A stretch of 64,000 nt of DNA from Prinia subflava (lineage: Eukaryota > Chordata > Aves > Passeriformes > Cisticolidae), in NCBI RefSeq assembly GCF_021018805.1, contig NC_086248.1:93269239-93333238 (forward strand), in the 5' to 3' direction. Of this stretch, positions 28,101 through 42,217 are shown in pieces. The notes beneath the pieces are model-generated. The model worked only from the letters and a program-made list of their open reading frames with translations. It did not search any database and had not been told where the DNA came from. How positions within the stretch are numbered: position 1 is the first letter of the stretch; each line of letters begins with the position of its first letter. Made by a program: the position numbers and the translations under genes.

Positions 28101-29707
28101 AAATTAACTGTCAGTGTAAAATCTTTGCCCCAATGCAGACATGAGGGTTAGCTCCATTACTGCAGGCTGAGAGGATGAAAAGGCAGATAGAAGCTGAGAA
28201 TTACCTTCTTTTTTTTTGGAGGGGGTGATGGAGGAAATGGGAATAGAAATTTGTTTTATCAGTATTAGTGTATCAAAATTTGTATCTCTTTCTTAAATAT
28301 ATGGCATATCCAATTGTATTGGAGAAGGCCAGTTAGCTTGTCTTGCTTGCTCAATCTTGTTTCCCAGAAATGAATAATGGCTCAAATATATAGTTTATGA
28401 AGATGCCCTGATGCAATTTTCTTGTTTCACATAAGCATCCTTCAATTTCCTGTGTCACTTTAGTGCTAAAACAATATATTTCAAAGAGTTTTCATATATT
28501 TTTGATAATATCAAGATTGGCTTAACAGATGAGATGTATTGACTGGTAAAGACGTGTGGAAAAAAATCCCCCATCTGGTATCATACACCAACTCTATTGC
28601 AGACTTTCCATCTTGGATGAATAATAACAATTAATGATTATCTATGCCAAGAGAAAGTGTATCTTGTCAGTTTATATAACAATCCAAATTCTTGATGATT
28701 CACATGACTCCAAATTTTTGCATCTATAGCTATTCTCTGTTTCCCTTTGTTATCCACATACAAGACAGTTTCTCTTTTCCTCCATCCTTCTACCATGTCC
28801 AAGTAAATTATCCAAATGGAAAGTGACACTTTTTGCCTAATACAAAAATAGGTATTCAAAGTTTTCTTTGATAATTTTTACACTGAAAATTGAATAGTAA
28901 CACTTTACTGGAGCAAGGAAGAAAAAACTATTTCATAAGGCATGTCTTTTATGATAAAATTTTTGTTGAGTGAATAGTTTTTGAAAATTTTCAAGAGAAG
29001 TTTTCTGGTTGGTGAAGAAATGGAAAAAGGGTTGTGGTTTTTTTTTTAATGCAAAATTGTGGTTACCTCTGAATTTTCCCTGCCCCAAAATCGTTTTGTG
29101 GAGTTTCTTTAGCTTCACCCCGAAACCACAGTCTCCAGTGATGCTGTAGGTGGCACAGAATAACAATTTAGATCCACCCACACCATGCTAAGCTCCTCCT
29201 CCACCTCTGCAACCAGGACACTGACTTAGAACTTGGCATATAAAATTACATAATAGGCACCAACACTGTTAGATTTCTTCAAGACCATGCGCTAAAATAT
29301 CTCTGGAGACCTGTGCTCCATTACCAATTCCTGCAAGGGTTTGAACTGAACTAGAGCTGTGAACACCTGATTCCCTCACCCTCAGGTTGAACCAACATGC
29401 TTGAGCTCAGTATTTGTGTCCCTGTGTAGTTCATTAAGAAAAGTAGGCAACAAAACCATTCTTTTTAAAAACTCAGGATGCCCAGCAACCACCCAAACTA
29501 ATCAAAAGGAATCACTTAGGAAAAGTGTGCCTTCTATCACTTAAAGCACCACTTGCCTATCAGGAAATGACTGATCCTTCTGCTTTTCATTACTTACTTC
29601 TTTTGCAAATACTGCCTCCATTTTTGTTTTATTTATGTAGATCCATTATTGACCCTTCTTTTCTGCCCCAGTTGCTGTTTTTGTCACCACAACTTCCCTT
29701 CTCCAGA

Positions 29708-29738
29708 AAGGTATAAAACTAAGGTATAAAGGTATAAA
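29708..29738 (+). repeat. Short tandem repeat of AAGGTATAAA
   Basis: The 10-base unit occurs three times (29708, 29721, 29729), the last two overlapping by shared A residues. Each copy contains TATAAA. No transcript is suggested. Confidence 0.85.
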
Positions 29739-31739
29739 ATCCAGTCACAGGTCTGACCTGCATCATGGTTTGACACTTTATCAATGATCTGGCAGTGTAG
29801 TGATCCTCACAAAGCTTAGTGGCTGCTGGTTTTATCGCTCCTTGGTTAAAAGACTGCATGTGGGCTCACCAGCAGGAATGTTTACTGCTAAAGAAAGTTT
29901 CCTGATGTCCCCAAACGAGGCATGTTCCTTGTGGGGACCATGGTTTTGGGAAATTTTTCACAGCTGTTTAAGTGAAGCATGTTCCTCGCTTAATGGTGAA
30001 ATTTTGATTGCAACTAAACAATGCCAGATAGAATTTCATTCAGAAATATGCATTTTAACAATTTCTGTAACAATTTTTTTCATTCAAACAAGCAAATAGT
30101 TTGTTTCAAGCTCTGTGCATTATTTTAAACTCCAAACATCTTGAACTGTCAGATCCAGCCTTGTGTATCTTGTGCTTCATGGAAGAATAACCAAGCCTTG
30201 CCAAGAACTCACAAGCAGAACAGAGATCTGAGCAGAGAGCTGGAGGTTTGGCTCTGACCCTGAGCACAAGGGCATCAAAAGGAGCATCAGCAAACAAGAG
30301 GATAGTGGCAGAGCACTGACAATTTAATCTGGAGAAATAAGTCTTTTATATTAGGTATGTCAGTCTTTACATTAAAAAAAGAAGAAAAAAGAATCAAAAC
30401 GGAGGGAGTAATACTTTCTTTAACAAAGGTATCCTCACGGTGGGAAAGGGAACAGCAGAAGACTGTCATCTCCTTGTTTTCCTTGATGCCTGCTACAAAG
30501 AACTTGTCTACTGTCTCCTACACATATTTAGAAAGAAGAAACCCTTCTCAAGGGTATATTTTTATAATCTCAAGTCTATAACTTTGCTAAAAACTTTTGG
30601 ATCTGTGTACAGCTCCATCCCAAACTTTCTTTCTCCAACAATTCTTTTCCAAACGTGTAACACTGAGACATCTGTGGCATTTTCTGCTGACAATAATTGC
30701 AACAAATTATACAAAAACTTCTGCATAAAACCTTTATTTCTGAAGGCGATCAAATGTTGGCAGCTCAACCTCAGATTTGTGTATTTAAATCAGCTTTGAA
30801 AGAGTAATTTCATTATTAACATTAAGCCTTGGAACAGATTTGAAAAAAAGAGTTGCACTTCAATGTGTGGAAGATGCCAGCAATTCAATTCTGTTCTATT
30901 ATCCATGGGATAAAGCAAAAGGCTGGTCCTTTGAGTAGGATCTCACGCCTAATGAATAACCAGATGGGAGCTTGAAGGCTGTTTTCTTCTTGAGAGGTTT
31001 CTACTTTCTGTGCCTTGATTGAGACATGCAGTGATCATCCAGTACCACAGGACTCTTAAAAGTATTACTCTTCTTTGTGTGTCTGAAAGTAGAATTTTTA
31101 GGTGTTAAGGAAGGCCAGATACCTGCAACAAGAGGATCAGAATGATTTCAGGTTAGATATCTAGGTGGGCTGGAGACTGCACAACAGTAACTCCAACTTT
31201 GTCTAAAGTCTGCTCCAGGCCCTGTTTAGACACCTACCTCTCCTTTTTTATGCTCTGATTTTGATGTTTTTTTCTTACTTTTCACACTAGTAAAATAAGT
31301 GTAGCAGGGATTCTTTTCTACATCTATTTCATAGTGTAAATTCCTTAATGTAATTTTGTATTTGTACGACCTTAGATTTTAGTAGTAGGCTGTGGATGTA
31401 CTTCTGGTATATTAATATGCTATAAAGCAACAGCACATAAAATGAGAATAATTAACATTTTCCACCAAGTATTAAATTTAATCTAAATTAAATACCATTT
31501 TAACAATGAAATACTATTTCACCATATCCATATTTTAATATAAGTATGAAATATTAGCATCCCCAAGGCAAAGCAGCTCCTGTAATTTAAGCCACTCCAG
31601 AAAAAAAAAAAAAATCCTGCTAAAATATTCTTCCAGGGTAATTTCCTAGATTAAAAATATACACGTATAACTTATTTATAGCAGTGTGCATTAAATGAAA
31701 TATAGTGTTAATGAAAACAAACACCACTGGTTTTACAGG

Positions 31740-32440
31740 CACCACTCCTTCTCCTGTCAGAGCTTGCTCCTGTGTCCATGGATGAGTATTTCAGCCCAAC
31801 ACTCTGTCAAAGCACAGGGTCAGGATTAAGGCTGGGAGAGAGAGCAAACCCACAGCTCCAAGTGGTGCTGGATTACATAGGGGTGACAAAGGATGGTGCA
31901 GACTGCAGAAACCACACTCCTCAGATGGCTGCTTGGTTAGACCATGGTGCTGTTCTTTGGCTAAGGCTTGGTCAAAGCCTCGCCTTTGTTTCCCAGTAAA
32001 TAATTGGGTACTACAAAGCCAAGAGCTTCAGGTGGTGTAGGGTGGGAAGGAGCCTGGCAAAGGAGAGCAGAGGCTCTTGTAAGAGCTCTCCCCTCAAACT
32101 GGTTCTGTTTGTCCCTGCTGTGGGTCTTGGGGTGAGGCTGTCCAGGAGACAGACCGAGCACTTCAGGTGGCAGCTGGGGGCTGCTGAAAGATAGAGAAAG
32201 CTCCAAGGTTTCCTCACTGAGGAACTGTTTGTGCCCCAAGTGTGGCCTTGGCACAAGCCTCTGGCATGGCCTAAGCTTGGGTTGGTGTTGTGGCTGGGTG
32301 GAGAGGTGGCCTGGGCTGCTGCTGGAGCTGGGCTGCCAAGGGGGCTGCCCCAGAATGCTTGGGTGACAGAAGGATTTCTCCCCCAGGAGCTGTTCACGTA
32401 GACCATGGCTGGGTGCTTTGAGATAAGCCAAGGGTGTTTG
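31740..32440. other. GC-richer block of unknown origin
   Basis: The block is richer in G and C than its flanks, with two overlapping minus-strand frames (31961-32431, 156 codons; 32011-32406, 131 codons). They are rich in Ser, Pro and Gln, with no recognised domain. It may be a decayed element or an untranslated exon; nothing decides this. Confidence 0.35.
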
Positions 32441-35400
32441 TTAGGGTTTAGAGTTAGAACAAGGACAAAGATGAGAGTTTGAGGTAGTGTGGGGCTGCAG
32501 AGAGGCTGCCAGAGTTCTCCGCACGATTCCAGTGTGCCATTGCTGGGCTATAGTAAATATCTGTAATATGTAAACGCCAGGAGGGTGCTTAAAATAATAG
32601 TTATTTAAATTGGTGAGGAAATGTAGAAATTTGGACTTATATAGGTTAACCTTATATTGGTTAGTTGGTATTTTGGTGGGTTTTTATCTTTTCTATTTTG
32701 GTTAGGTTTGGTTTCCTGGGGGTGGGTTTTTGTTGTGGTTTCTTTTGAGTGTTTGGGTTTGAGTTTTTTTGAAAATAACATAAGTACTCAAATAGTTGAA
32801 AACATGTTTTTCAATTGTTGTTTTCATTGAGGTAGAAGACTCTAGAGGAGGAAAAATAAAAGCATATTGCAGAACAGTATCTTTCTTTCTGGAATTGGAA
32901 TATTAAATAATGAAACCCATAGCAAAAGGTGACCAAAAGTCTTTTGATTTTCATAACTTAGGTGCATGGTGGCATTAAGCATCCACATCATTGAAAAATT
33001 TCTAAAAATATTTTCAATAAAATTTAAAGCCTTAAGTTGCACTGGTCTAGTTCTGTGTGTGGAGTCAGGGGGAAGAAAAGTGATACTAAACAAAAACTTC
33101 AAAAGTTATTGAAAGGTCTGTCATTTCTCAATTTGTATAAACTGTTCTACAGAGAAAAACGCATCACAGTAATATTCCCTAATTCTCTCCTTTTCCATCT
33201 TGTCTAAAGCCAGGTCAGCTGCTGGAAATTATAGATAGGGACTTTGCAAAGTGAGAACTGATGATGCATTTTGTAGGTCTGGAAGTGTATTTCTTTCTTT
33301 AAATCTCCTGTCCAAAGCAAATATTTTATTAGGAACTGGGTCCCCTGTAAGATGATCAAAGCCATCAGTTCACTTGCCTGCATTTCTTGTACTTGATGTC
33401 CAGTGCATGAAATAAGAGTTTAGCCTTCAACATGGGCTTCGCCAGAGGCACAGAAAGACTGTGGAGTAGCTGCTGTAGCTAATTTACCCTGTGGGACAAG
33501 AGGCAGCATGGCCAGAGATCCAATTTTCTGAGTCTCTATCGTTTCCCAAGTGTAACCCCCACACACAGGATAAACAGACGAGGATTCCGGTCCACCCTAA
33601 GTGAACAGTTCAGGGACAAGTCCTTAATCTGTGCTCTTGTGTCAAAACATAAAGTCATGTTTTGACGTTCTGAAACTGCTGGGCAAGACCTGAAGACCAA
33701 AATTAGCTTCAGCTCATGTGCCTTTCCTGAATGTCGAGAAAGAGAGGTGGAGGAAAGAGGAGGCACGGGCAGGATTAATTACATTTTTCATTTGTTGTGA
33801 TTCATTGTCTGGGAGAAACTTATCAAGGAAAGTATTTAATGCATTTTTCAGAGACAACAACGGCTTGAAAACAGCATGTCCTCTTGGCTACAATTCCCTT
33901 TCAGTTTCCTTTCTCCTACCTGAAGCCCAGAGGCAAGTAAAAGTAAAAATACTTGTAAATAACAAATTCACACAGGGTGAATCCACCCTCTGCAGTAATA
34001 CCAGCAGTCCTTAATTTTTTCCAAGGATGTGTCTTACCAAAATAGCTGGTATATGTTTAAATTCTACCATTTTTACAGACCAACACACCGTGGAGAGAAA
34101 AGTGGGAGCACTTTTTTGCACACTGACAGTGTGTGTTGTCAGCTGACATTTAGGCAGTTTAACCCATGACCAGCTGTGGATGCAGACATAAATTGCTTTA
34201 TCCCCAAGCCAAGACAGACTTGGTCTTCAATTACTAATAGGCATGTCTGTGTAGACATAGCAAGCAGGTTTAAAAGGAATATAGGCTAAAGCAAAGGAGA
34301 TTCCCAGGCCTGTGCTGCTATCTGGTGGAGTTGGCTGCCCCGAGGTAGCAGACTGGAGGCAAGGGCTTCCTACCCCTCCCAGTGCAGTAGGTATGCTTGT
34401 TCCTGATATCCCAAAGGCAGCAACCATCACACAAGGCATAACATCATGTTAGATGATGTCTGATCCTTGGTCGTGTGTGTAGTGGTCAGCAGCCTCCAGG
34501 GTGAGATGTGAACTTTGAATCAGAAGCACAGAGTTTTCTTCTTGCCTTGGTGTGAAGTGAACAAATTCCTGAAATGTTCAGATAATCTTTGGTAAGTAGA
34601 GGACTAAAAAGCCACATCAGAAATCTAATCTTTGCTGCCTTCTTTCATTCCTTCTCCATTCCTCCTAGCACACCTCTCCCTGAGGAAGAGCTGTACGGCT
34701 GTGCACTGAGCCCTGTTCCTCACTGGCCAGCACAGATGTGATTTTTGTGTGCATGGTGGCTCTTAGGTGTGCTGCCCATGGCAACTCCTGGCCTGGCTGG
34801 GTGTAAACCCCTGGCTGTGCCCCCAGCTTTGGTGTTTCCTCTCCTTAGACCTTTTCATTTCAAAGTGAAAGAAATATTTGTTGTAGCAGGGGTCCCTTCA
34901 CTAGAGCTGTGGGAGAGAAGAAGAAAATAAAGAGTTTTGAAAGATAATTTCTGTGTCACTGTAGTCAAAACACCAAGAATCACTTGGAACTGGGAAAGGA
35001 AGGATTGAACAGTCAAGATCTAAAATAACATCAAACAGATATCCTGAGAAGTAAGGAGGCCATGGGCTGTCACTCAGAAGATCAGGCAGCAAAAAGGCAT
35101 CCTGCCTTGATGTTACAAAAGCCAGATGGCTTCTCATGAATGCCATACATATTACTTAAACTCAACTTCTTCAACTGATGAACTGTTTTAATACAGAGCA
35201 GCTAGTCTAATGATATTTTTGAGGATGGAAGTGTGATAAAAATTATGAGCATGCAAACTCCTAGATTGATTCAAATTATTTATAACTTTTCACAGTCTAA
35301 GCTTCTGTCAAGTTTAGTTTCATTGCTTCTAAAAATTATGTTCTAGACTAGAGTGCTAAAATGGGGAAAGCTGTCAGGGAAGGAGAAATTTCTGCTATTT

Positions 35401-38400
35401 CGTTCCCTATTTTTTTCTAAACAAGTTTTATTTATTCTGCTGGAGCTCAAGTAATTTCATTTTGAGGGTTTGTGGCATGTATTTGTTATGACACTGAAAA
35501 CACTTCATATATAATGAAGAACTCCCTCTAGATTCCCCAAATATCTTGAATAATGCTCTTTTTTTTGTTATGAATCTTCACTCACACTGAAAAGCTCATG
35601 GTAAATTCATAAAGAACTGTTCCCCATTTTCCAAATTTGCGTAGATATAAATCTAATGAAAGCCACATTAAAAAAGAAACACTACTTTCATTTTATTAAT
35701 TGTGTTATTTGCAGAGTATGTTCTCATGTTTTGTGTTATGAATTCACAATTTATGCTACATTCCATGAGATCTTTTGGTGGATTGGCTACTTTAACAGGA
35801 AAAAGCTCAGACAGAAATTCAAGACCCAGCAATGGGAAATTGTTCAAAATAGTCAATGATTGACAACCACTGACAGTCGTGGGCTCAAGCAGATGTTTCA
35901 GAATATCTTCTTGTAAAAATATTGCCTAGTTGGATGGACAGATGAATACATGAAAATAAGAGCTCTTTCTGAATGTGCTAAAGTCACCAAAAGTAGTCCC
36001 ATGCCTTCAGTGTATGCTGAAGCAGCCCACGATTGAGGCACTTCAGAAGAGACACAACATTTCATTCCTTTACTGCAAGCAGGCATTTGTGCATCTTCTT
36101 TCTCCTTCTTTTACATTCTGCAGCTGCCTTATTGCAACAGTGGCTTCATCTTGCTGGAAAATAATTGCTAAATGTATCAAAGTTAGATCAAATATTAATG
36201 CATGCTTTTCATTGTATTTATAGGGATATTCTTACTTTGCTCAGAGTGAATAAATGTTTTACTGTGCATCTCCTTTTGAGTGAAAATTTTTATAACCTAA
36301 CTTGTTGAGGAATCTGGCTCCAAAACATGTATGAATGCATGTATGTTTGATATGGAGACTTGAACCAGTTAGCTCATTTAGGAGCTGGTGGTTTTGAATG
36401 TAAAAATAAAATCTCAGATGTTTTAAACTGCATCTATAATTTTTTATTAGAGCTTTTATATATATAATTCTGTAGAAATATTGCTTATGCTTTTATGCAA
36501 TGGGTATCCCTTTAAGAGGTAATCCTTCATTTACCTGTGTAATTGGAAAGGAAAATGTTTGCTAGCAAAAGAGAGTCATTACTTTGGCTTCTAATTTCCT
36601 GTTTATGTTTGAATTGATAGGTGTTTCCTCATTACCATCAAGAAAGAAGAAGTTGATCATCTATGAATAACTAATTTACACTGTAATCACAAAGCTGCAG
36701 CAGATTGCAAATCGTGATTCAACAACCTAAAGGTACCCATAGGTCTCAGCAGTTTGGATGGCCCAAATCTTGCCCATAAACTCAAGCCAGAATGAATCAA
36801 AGAGCAACTCAGCAATCTGTGTGGGATAATCAAGACTTGGCCGGGTGTTCAATACAGGGTAAGTTATTTATTACTGTAGCGTTATTGTTTCATTTTGTAC
36901 TCTCATTATTTCCTACCAGAATTCACTGACAGAAGTGTTTAAAAATATATTTAGCTTTACAGGAAATTGTGTCTAAGTAGAACCTTGACCTTCATTTAAA
37001 TATTTGTGTTTCAAGTATCATTCTCTTCTGCTGTAATTTGCTTTAATTTTTATTTCCTTTTACACTTGTCTTCCCAAAGATAATACTTTAAATGGCAGGT
37101 ATTTGAGCACCTCGTTCCCATTGATTTGTAAGGAAGAAAGTAGGCAGGGATGTTGGAGGGTTTGGGCTGAAGTCCTTTACATGTTTACAGAAGACTTAGA
37201 GAAGCATTGAGGAGAAATTCACAACTTCTTGTCATAGCTGTGCTGTGGCAGCAAGTCTGTTTTGAATAGACCATGCCTTAAAAAAAAAATAAAGCTGTTT
37301 CATCTACATGCTAATTTTGTATTTAGCTTTTAATTATTGTTTTGCATTGATGTCACAAGTAAGAACCAAGATTTCTTTGATGAGTCAAAAGACCATTCAT
37401 TAGCAATCAGATTCAACCACATTCAGTAAATCCTATACACCAGTCATCAAGGCTGATACGGCTTTCAGGATAAAGCTGAAGCTTTTCATAATTTTTGAAA
37501 ACCTCTCTTCTTTTTTACAGTAGGATAAACCTGATAGTTTAACAGATCAGCATTTCTCTGAGAATCTTCTACCCAAAAGGCAACTTTGGAAAAACGTGAC
37601 ATCTAGTTAGTACAAAGTGTCACCTGAATCATTTATGTAACATTCCTCCCACCATACTGCTCATAATATCTTCAAAAAAGTGGGTGAAGAGCTACAACAA
37701 AAGTGATAATGGAAGAAAAAAGCCTAAGATGTGAAATGACAGCACAAGAGGTACAATTTAGACATCACCTTGTCTAAAGGATAAAGCCAAGGCATTTTCA
37801 GGTCATGAGCAAGCCAGAAATTTTTATGTAAGACAGAAAGCATCACTTTGATTTTTTAATGCAGCAATTATGCATTTGCACTGTTGTACACGTATATGCT
37901 TTAGTCAAATAACTGTGCTGCTTACCCACAAGTGGTATTGGACAAAACCAAGCTAGCTTCATTTCTTGGTCATCATGTTTAGTAGGAAAATGATGGCATT
38001 TGGAAAATTTGTTCTACTTGTCAGCATCACAGAAGAGGAAATAGATATTAGTGATTGGTTCTCTGTTAATGTATGGTCACCATATTAATGGGAGCTGGAG
38101 TGTCACTGGATCTTATAAAAAGTTCAGATGCTGTTCTGTGTTAGTTATCACTCTGCCAAAGCAGCTTTCACTCTGCTCTGCATATTTAATTGCATGTGCT
38201 TGTGCAATACTGGGCTTAGATTGAAACAGGAATTCATTATAAGTAATCTCAGGACAACTGAAAATTAAATTTAGAGATCTAAATCTTATCTGTCTTCATA
38301 TACATATAAATTGAGATTAATACCTCCAAAGCCAACATAATCAAGGAAAGAATGTACCTTTAAGAGGTCTGCACAAGAGCAAATTGAGAGTTGATTTTGC

Positions 38401-38499
38401 ACTTTGCAGATGCCTGTGCTGCAAAATCCATGTCACTGAAGGCACAGATTTTGAACAAAAAAGGCATCAGACTTCTCTTCACTGTTTTTTAATGAGTAT
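32441..38499. other. Intergenic, no gene recognised
   Basis: AT-rich sequence, especially 35150-38460. Only short open frames are present, none with a known motif. No repeat family was recognised. Confidence 0.7.
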
Positions 38500-39200
38500 T
38501 GTTGTTATACCTTCTCCATCCCAGTGGAGATAGTTTTTCCATTCCTAGAACAAATCTCCAAGACCTCCACTACAGGACTGGTGCTCTCACTCTGCACATT
38601 CAGCACAGAGGCTCTTTTCAGAGATCTCACCTGCCACACACAACAGGTCAGCCAGTCTAGGATATCTCCCATGAATTTGCCACACAGAGTTGGGGACACA
38701 TTTAATCTAGAGCAACTCTTCAATAAAAGCCATTTTGCTCAACAAGAATCTGAAGCTGCAGGTCCTCTCCATCAGGCCACTCATGACTGCATCTTTGGGC
38801 GATGCTCACTCTGGTGCCTGAGGGCATTTCTTGTTAGGAACCCTTCAGTCCTGGAGCCCATGGGCTCCAGCACCTCCACCTGAGCCCAGCCCTGAGCTGC
38901 TGCTGTGTCTCTTGGTTAAGGTGATTGTTATCTTTATTTTTAGCCCTGTCACCTGCTGCCTCTGGCTGGCAGAATCCCTGGCTCCCTGAATGATCCCTGG
39001 ATTTGATCCATCCCTGGACGTGCCTGGGTCTGCCAGTGGACCTGTTGGCAGCACACGGCTTTGTTGGTCCAGCTGAGCCCCTGTGGGACGGTGCTGTGGT
39101 GGGTGAGGACACTGCCTTGCTAGGGTCACCCTCAGCTCCTGCCTCATCCCTCGTCATGGAGCATCCCTGCTTCTGCTGCTCCTTGGAAGAAAAAGTGTAG
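38500..39200. other. GC-richer block with palindrome, unknown origin
   Basis: The sequence becomes GC-rich from about 38770 and contains a 20-bp palindrome at 38851. An AATAAA lies at 38732. Overlapping frames of 100-119 codons occur on both strands with no recognisable product. A decayed retroelement is possible but not shown. Confidence 0.35.
38851..38870. repeat. Perfect 20-bp palindrome
   Basis: CTGGAGCCCATGGGCTCCAG equals its own reverse complement. It has no spacer and lies in a GC-rich island within AT-rich sequence. Confidence 0.95.
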
Positions 39201-42200
39201 GTTATAAGCTTCTCTCCTCTTTCCCCAATAAGCTCTCTTCAGAAAGAGATGGTAGGAGCCAGAATGTTTTAAAGTTGTTTCTTTGATATATGGCTGCATT
39301 ACAATGCCGTTGTGATATACGTTTTAAATTACATGAAGGGATGGAAAACAAAATAATAAAACATAGCTGGCATGTTTTAGTGTGCACTACTGTGATCCAT
39401 ATTCGCTGACAAAATAAGACCTCAGGGTGAGGAGTTTATATTAATTTAGTTTTAATACCCTTCTGTGCTTTACCGTTTTGCTTTATTTTCCTCAGTTAAG
39501 TTTTGTGTTTTGTCACAATGTTCCTTGTCTTCCTCCACGAGCTGTAGTCAGGAGTTTATAACCAGCCGGTTTTTCTACTGCAATTTTGCAGTTCTGCTCC
39601 AGCACTGTAAAACTAGCAAATAACTTAAAGCAAAACAGCTCTTCTCTGTATGCCACCATTCTCTGTATGTACACTAATTCAATCTACACAATTAACAGAG
39701 GAGTGGATTTCCATGGTCTCCCCTGTAAATAAGAGCTATTCACCCCAGCAAGGATTTTCAAGGCATTCTCTATCTATACACATATAAAAATATTTTTCAC
39801 AAACTCCCACCACCGATTAGAGGATCCAGAATATCTGGACAAGATTGACTGTGAGAGTAAATATACCTGACCTGCTGAATGACATGGATGTAGGGGAATT
39901 ACACCATTTTAGCACTGAAGAGACAACTGTTTGTCATCCAGAGGCACCGTGTGGCTCATGGCATTGGCTGCCCTCCTGCACCTGCCACTATTTGCCTCAC
40001 AGCTGGCATGACACTTGCAATGGTGTGTTTTCTAGCTATTGATATTCCAGCTATTGAAACTAATATATTTACTTCAAAGCAATCATTCAGTGCATAGTAT
40101 GCAGGCAGGGTAGTGTCTGTACTGACAGTGATACCTGATCCTGCCACTGAACAGGAATGTTTGAGTCTTATGATTTGTAATGCAGTATGATGTACTCAAT
40201 AAAACTGCTTATTGTTACATCCTTGCTTTCCCAACAGACGAGTCATTAGTATCTATCTATACTGATCTATAAAACTAACATTTTATGTGACAGATATCAT
40301 TAATTGTGAAGATTCAGTACAAGGAAGAATTGTATTATATGTCTGAAAGGTCTGAGGTTTAGATATTAAAGTTTCAGTGGATTCAATAACTTTTTCATAG
40401 TTTAACATGGTTTAATTTTTTTAAAAAACACTTTTCCTTACTGTGAGTTTGTCTTGGTGATCAATGTGTTTATTACACCTCGTTTATGATCTCAAATTTA
40501 GAAACTGAAACCAGTACAAACTTTGGTTGCCCTGTGTTTAAGAAAATGTTTCCTTAGATTGTGTAATAGAATATTCTTGACTGGGATATGGGCAGTTGGA
40601 ATTTCTGGTGAAGGATTTTTTACTAATTAAGAAAAATTTGATCTGATGCCTTATAACTTGCACCGGACACCAATGCAGACATCATGCAGAATTTTCACTT
40701 TTGTCAGCTCTTTTCTGACAACAGCTCTGAAGTGAGAAGAAGATTACAAAGGATTCTTCTTATAGTCACTGGTTTTCTATTGGTTATTGGGGTTTTCCAG
40801 TCTCTTGCATATTTCATGTTTTAGTAAATCTGACACAGTAAAAGACAATGCATAGTGCATTCAAATATCACTGTCATCTTGCTCTTTTCAAGCCTGTGCT
40901 GTAAAAGCGATTGAGGAAAACATGTTCCTTGTTTATAAAATTATCTCATAGATTTTTCTTTTAAATACACTTGTATGTATATCTCAGAAATTTTGTAAAT
41001 ATTAAAAATGGATATTATTTCAATAATTTAATGATCAAACTTATGAATCCTTTTGGATAAGAGAATGGCTATTCTCTCATCATCTCTTATACTGTGCTGG
41101 TGTGCTTTCCTCTTTCTTTTCACATTTTTGTCCTTAACTTTCATCTTTGTTTAAGCTGCAGCACTGACAGGTATTATCTTGATTACTAGAATTTTATACT
41201 GCTGTAACACCAAGATTTGTGAAGCTGTACTATATTTTGGGGTCTGCTCTGCATGGGCTGTTTTGTTCTCCTATTTTAATTAACAATATAAATGTGTTAT
41301 AATGCTACACTAAGGTCCTTGTGAAAGTTAGGAATATTGAAATGTGAAGAAACTATTTTAAGTTTCTAAAAATACCTATTTTTACTAAAAAAGACCCTGG
41401 ATGACTCAGTATTAGGGTAGGTGGGTTTTTTCACCATCTTACTTGCCTCTTTGCATTTTCAGATATGAAGGCTGGTCCAAAACCCTTTGAGTACAGGTAT
41501 CCCTGAAGTAATGGGATTCATCTTACAGATGTAGCACTGATTGTGGCTATGGTGGTTTTGACATTTGATTCTGCATTTTCTAATTTATTGTAAGTTATGT
41601 ACACTCTAGTTAGATGTGCATAGATGTATGATTAATGCTTTCAGAAGGGGTATGTTTTGTTTAAATGGTTATTCAAATATGTGGAAATGTAGTATGTGAA
41701 TTACCTGTGTTTGATTAGAGCAGATGGTGTTTCCTGTTCTTTCTTTCCAAGGAGAGTACTAACGAAAAGTTTGCTGAAATTATTTCCACAAGCCAAGGAT
41801 ACAAATGTTAAAGAGACCTTAGGCTCCAGTTTTCTGGGACCACAATATTGCTTTTGAAATTATTCACCCAAAGTCAATATTTAACTGTTACAGTTCTTAT
41901 GTGAGCAATCAAGTATCACTGCCCTGATTTATTTCTTTGCTATAGGCTAACTTTATTAAATACTCTAAAGCTGAACAGACAATCTAAGAGAGTTTCTACA
42001 AGTTGCAAGTTCCTGCAACCAAAGTGTAGTTACTTAACTTTGCACAAATACATGTCTATCATTGAGAACAATAGCACAGAAGCTAAACTAATTCTGGGGT
42101 TTTAGCAGCACTTCACTGTGACAAACAAGGGAACAGTAAATGGGTGCAGGAAAAATCGTAAACAGCACTTGTCAAACTTTGGGAATGGGTAAAAGACTTC

Positions 42201-42217
42201 TGGGAGATTTTTTTTGT
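39201..42217. other. Intergenic, AT-rich, nothing recognised
   Basis: Strongly AT-rich unique sequence. Open frames are under 70 codons, and no repeat family was recognised. Confidence 0.7.

Larger units (their letters stand above)
23469..31739. other. Intergenic, no gene recognised
   Basis: AT-rich unique sequence. The segment 25170-25420 stands out for several CpG dinucleotides and lack of repeats. No coding pattern was seen, and the open frames are all under 100 codons. Confidence 0.7.

Noticed and set aside
31961..32431. 156-codon Ser/Pro/Gln-rich minus-strand frame
   Set aside because: No recognised domain, and a second frame in the same place is equally open; kept only as a block of unknown origin.
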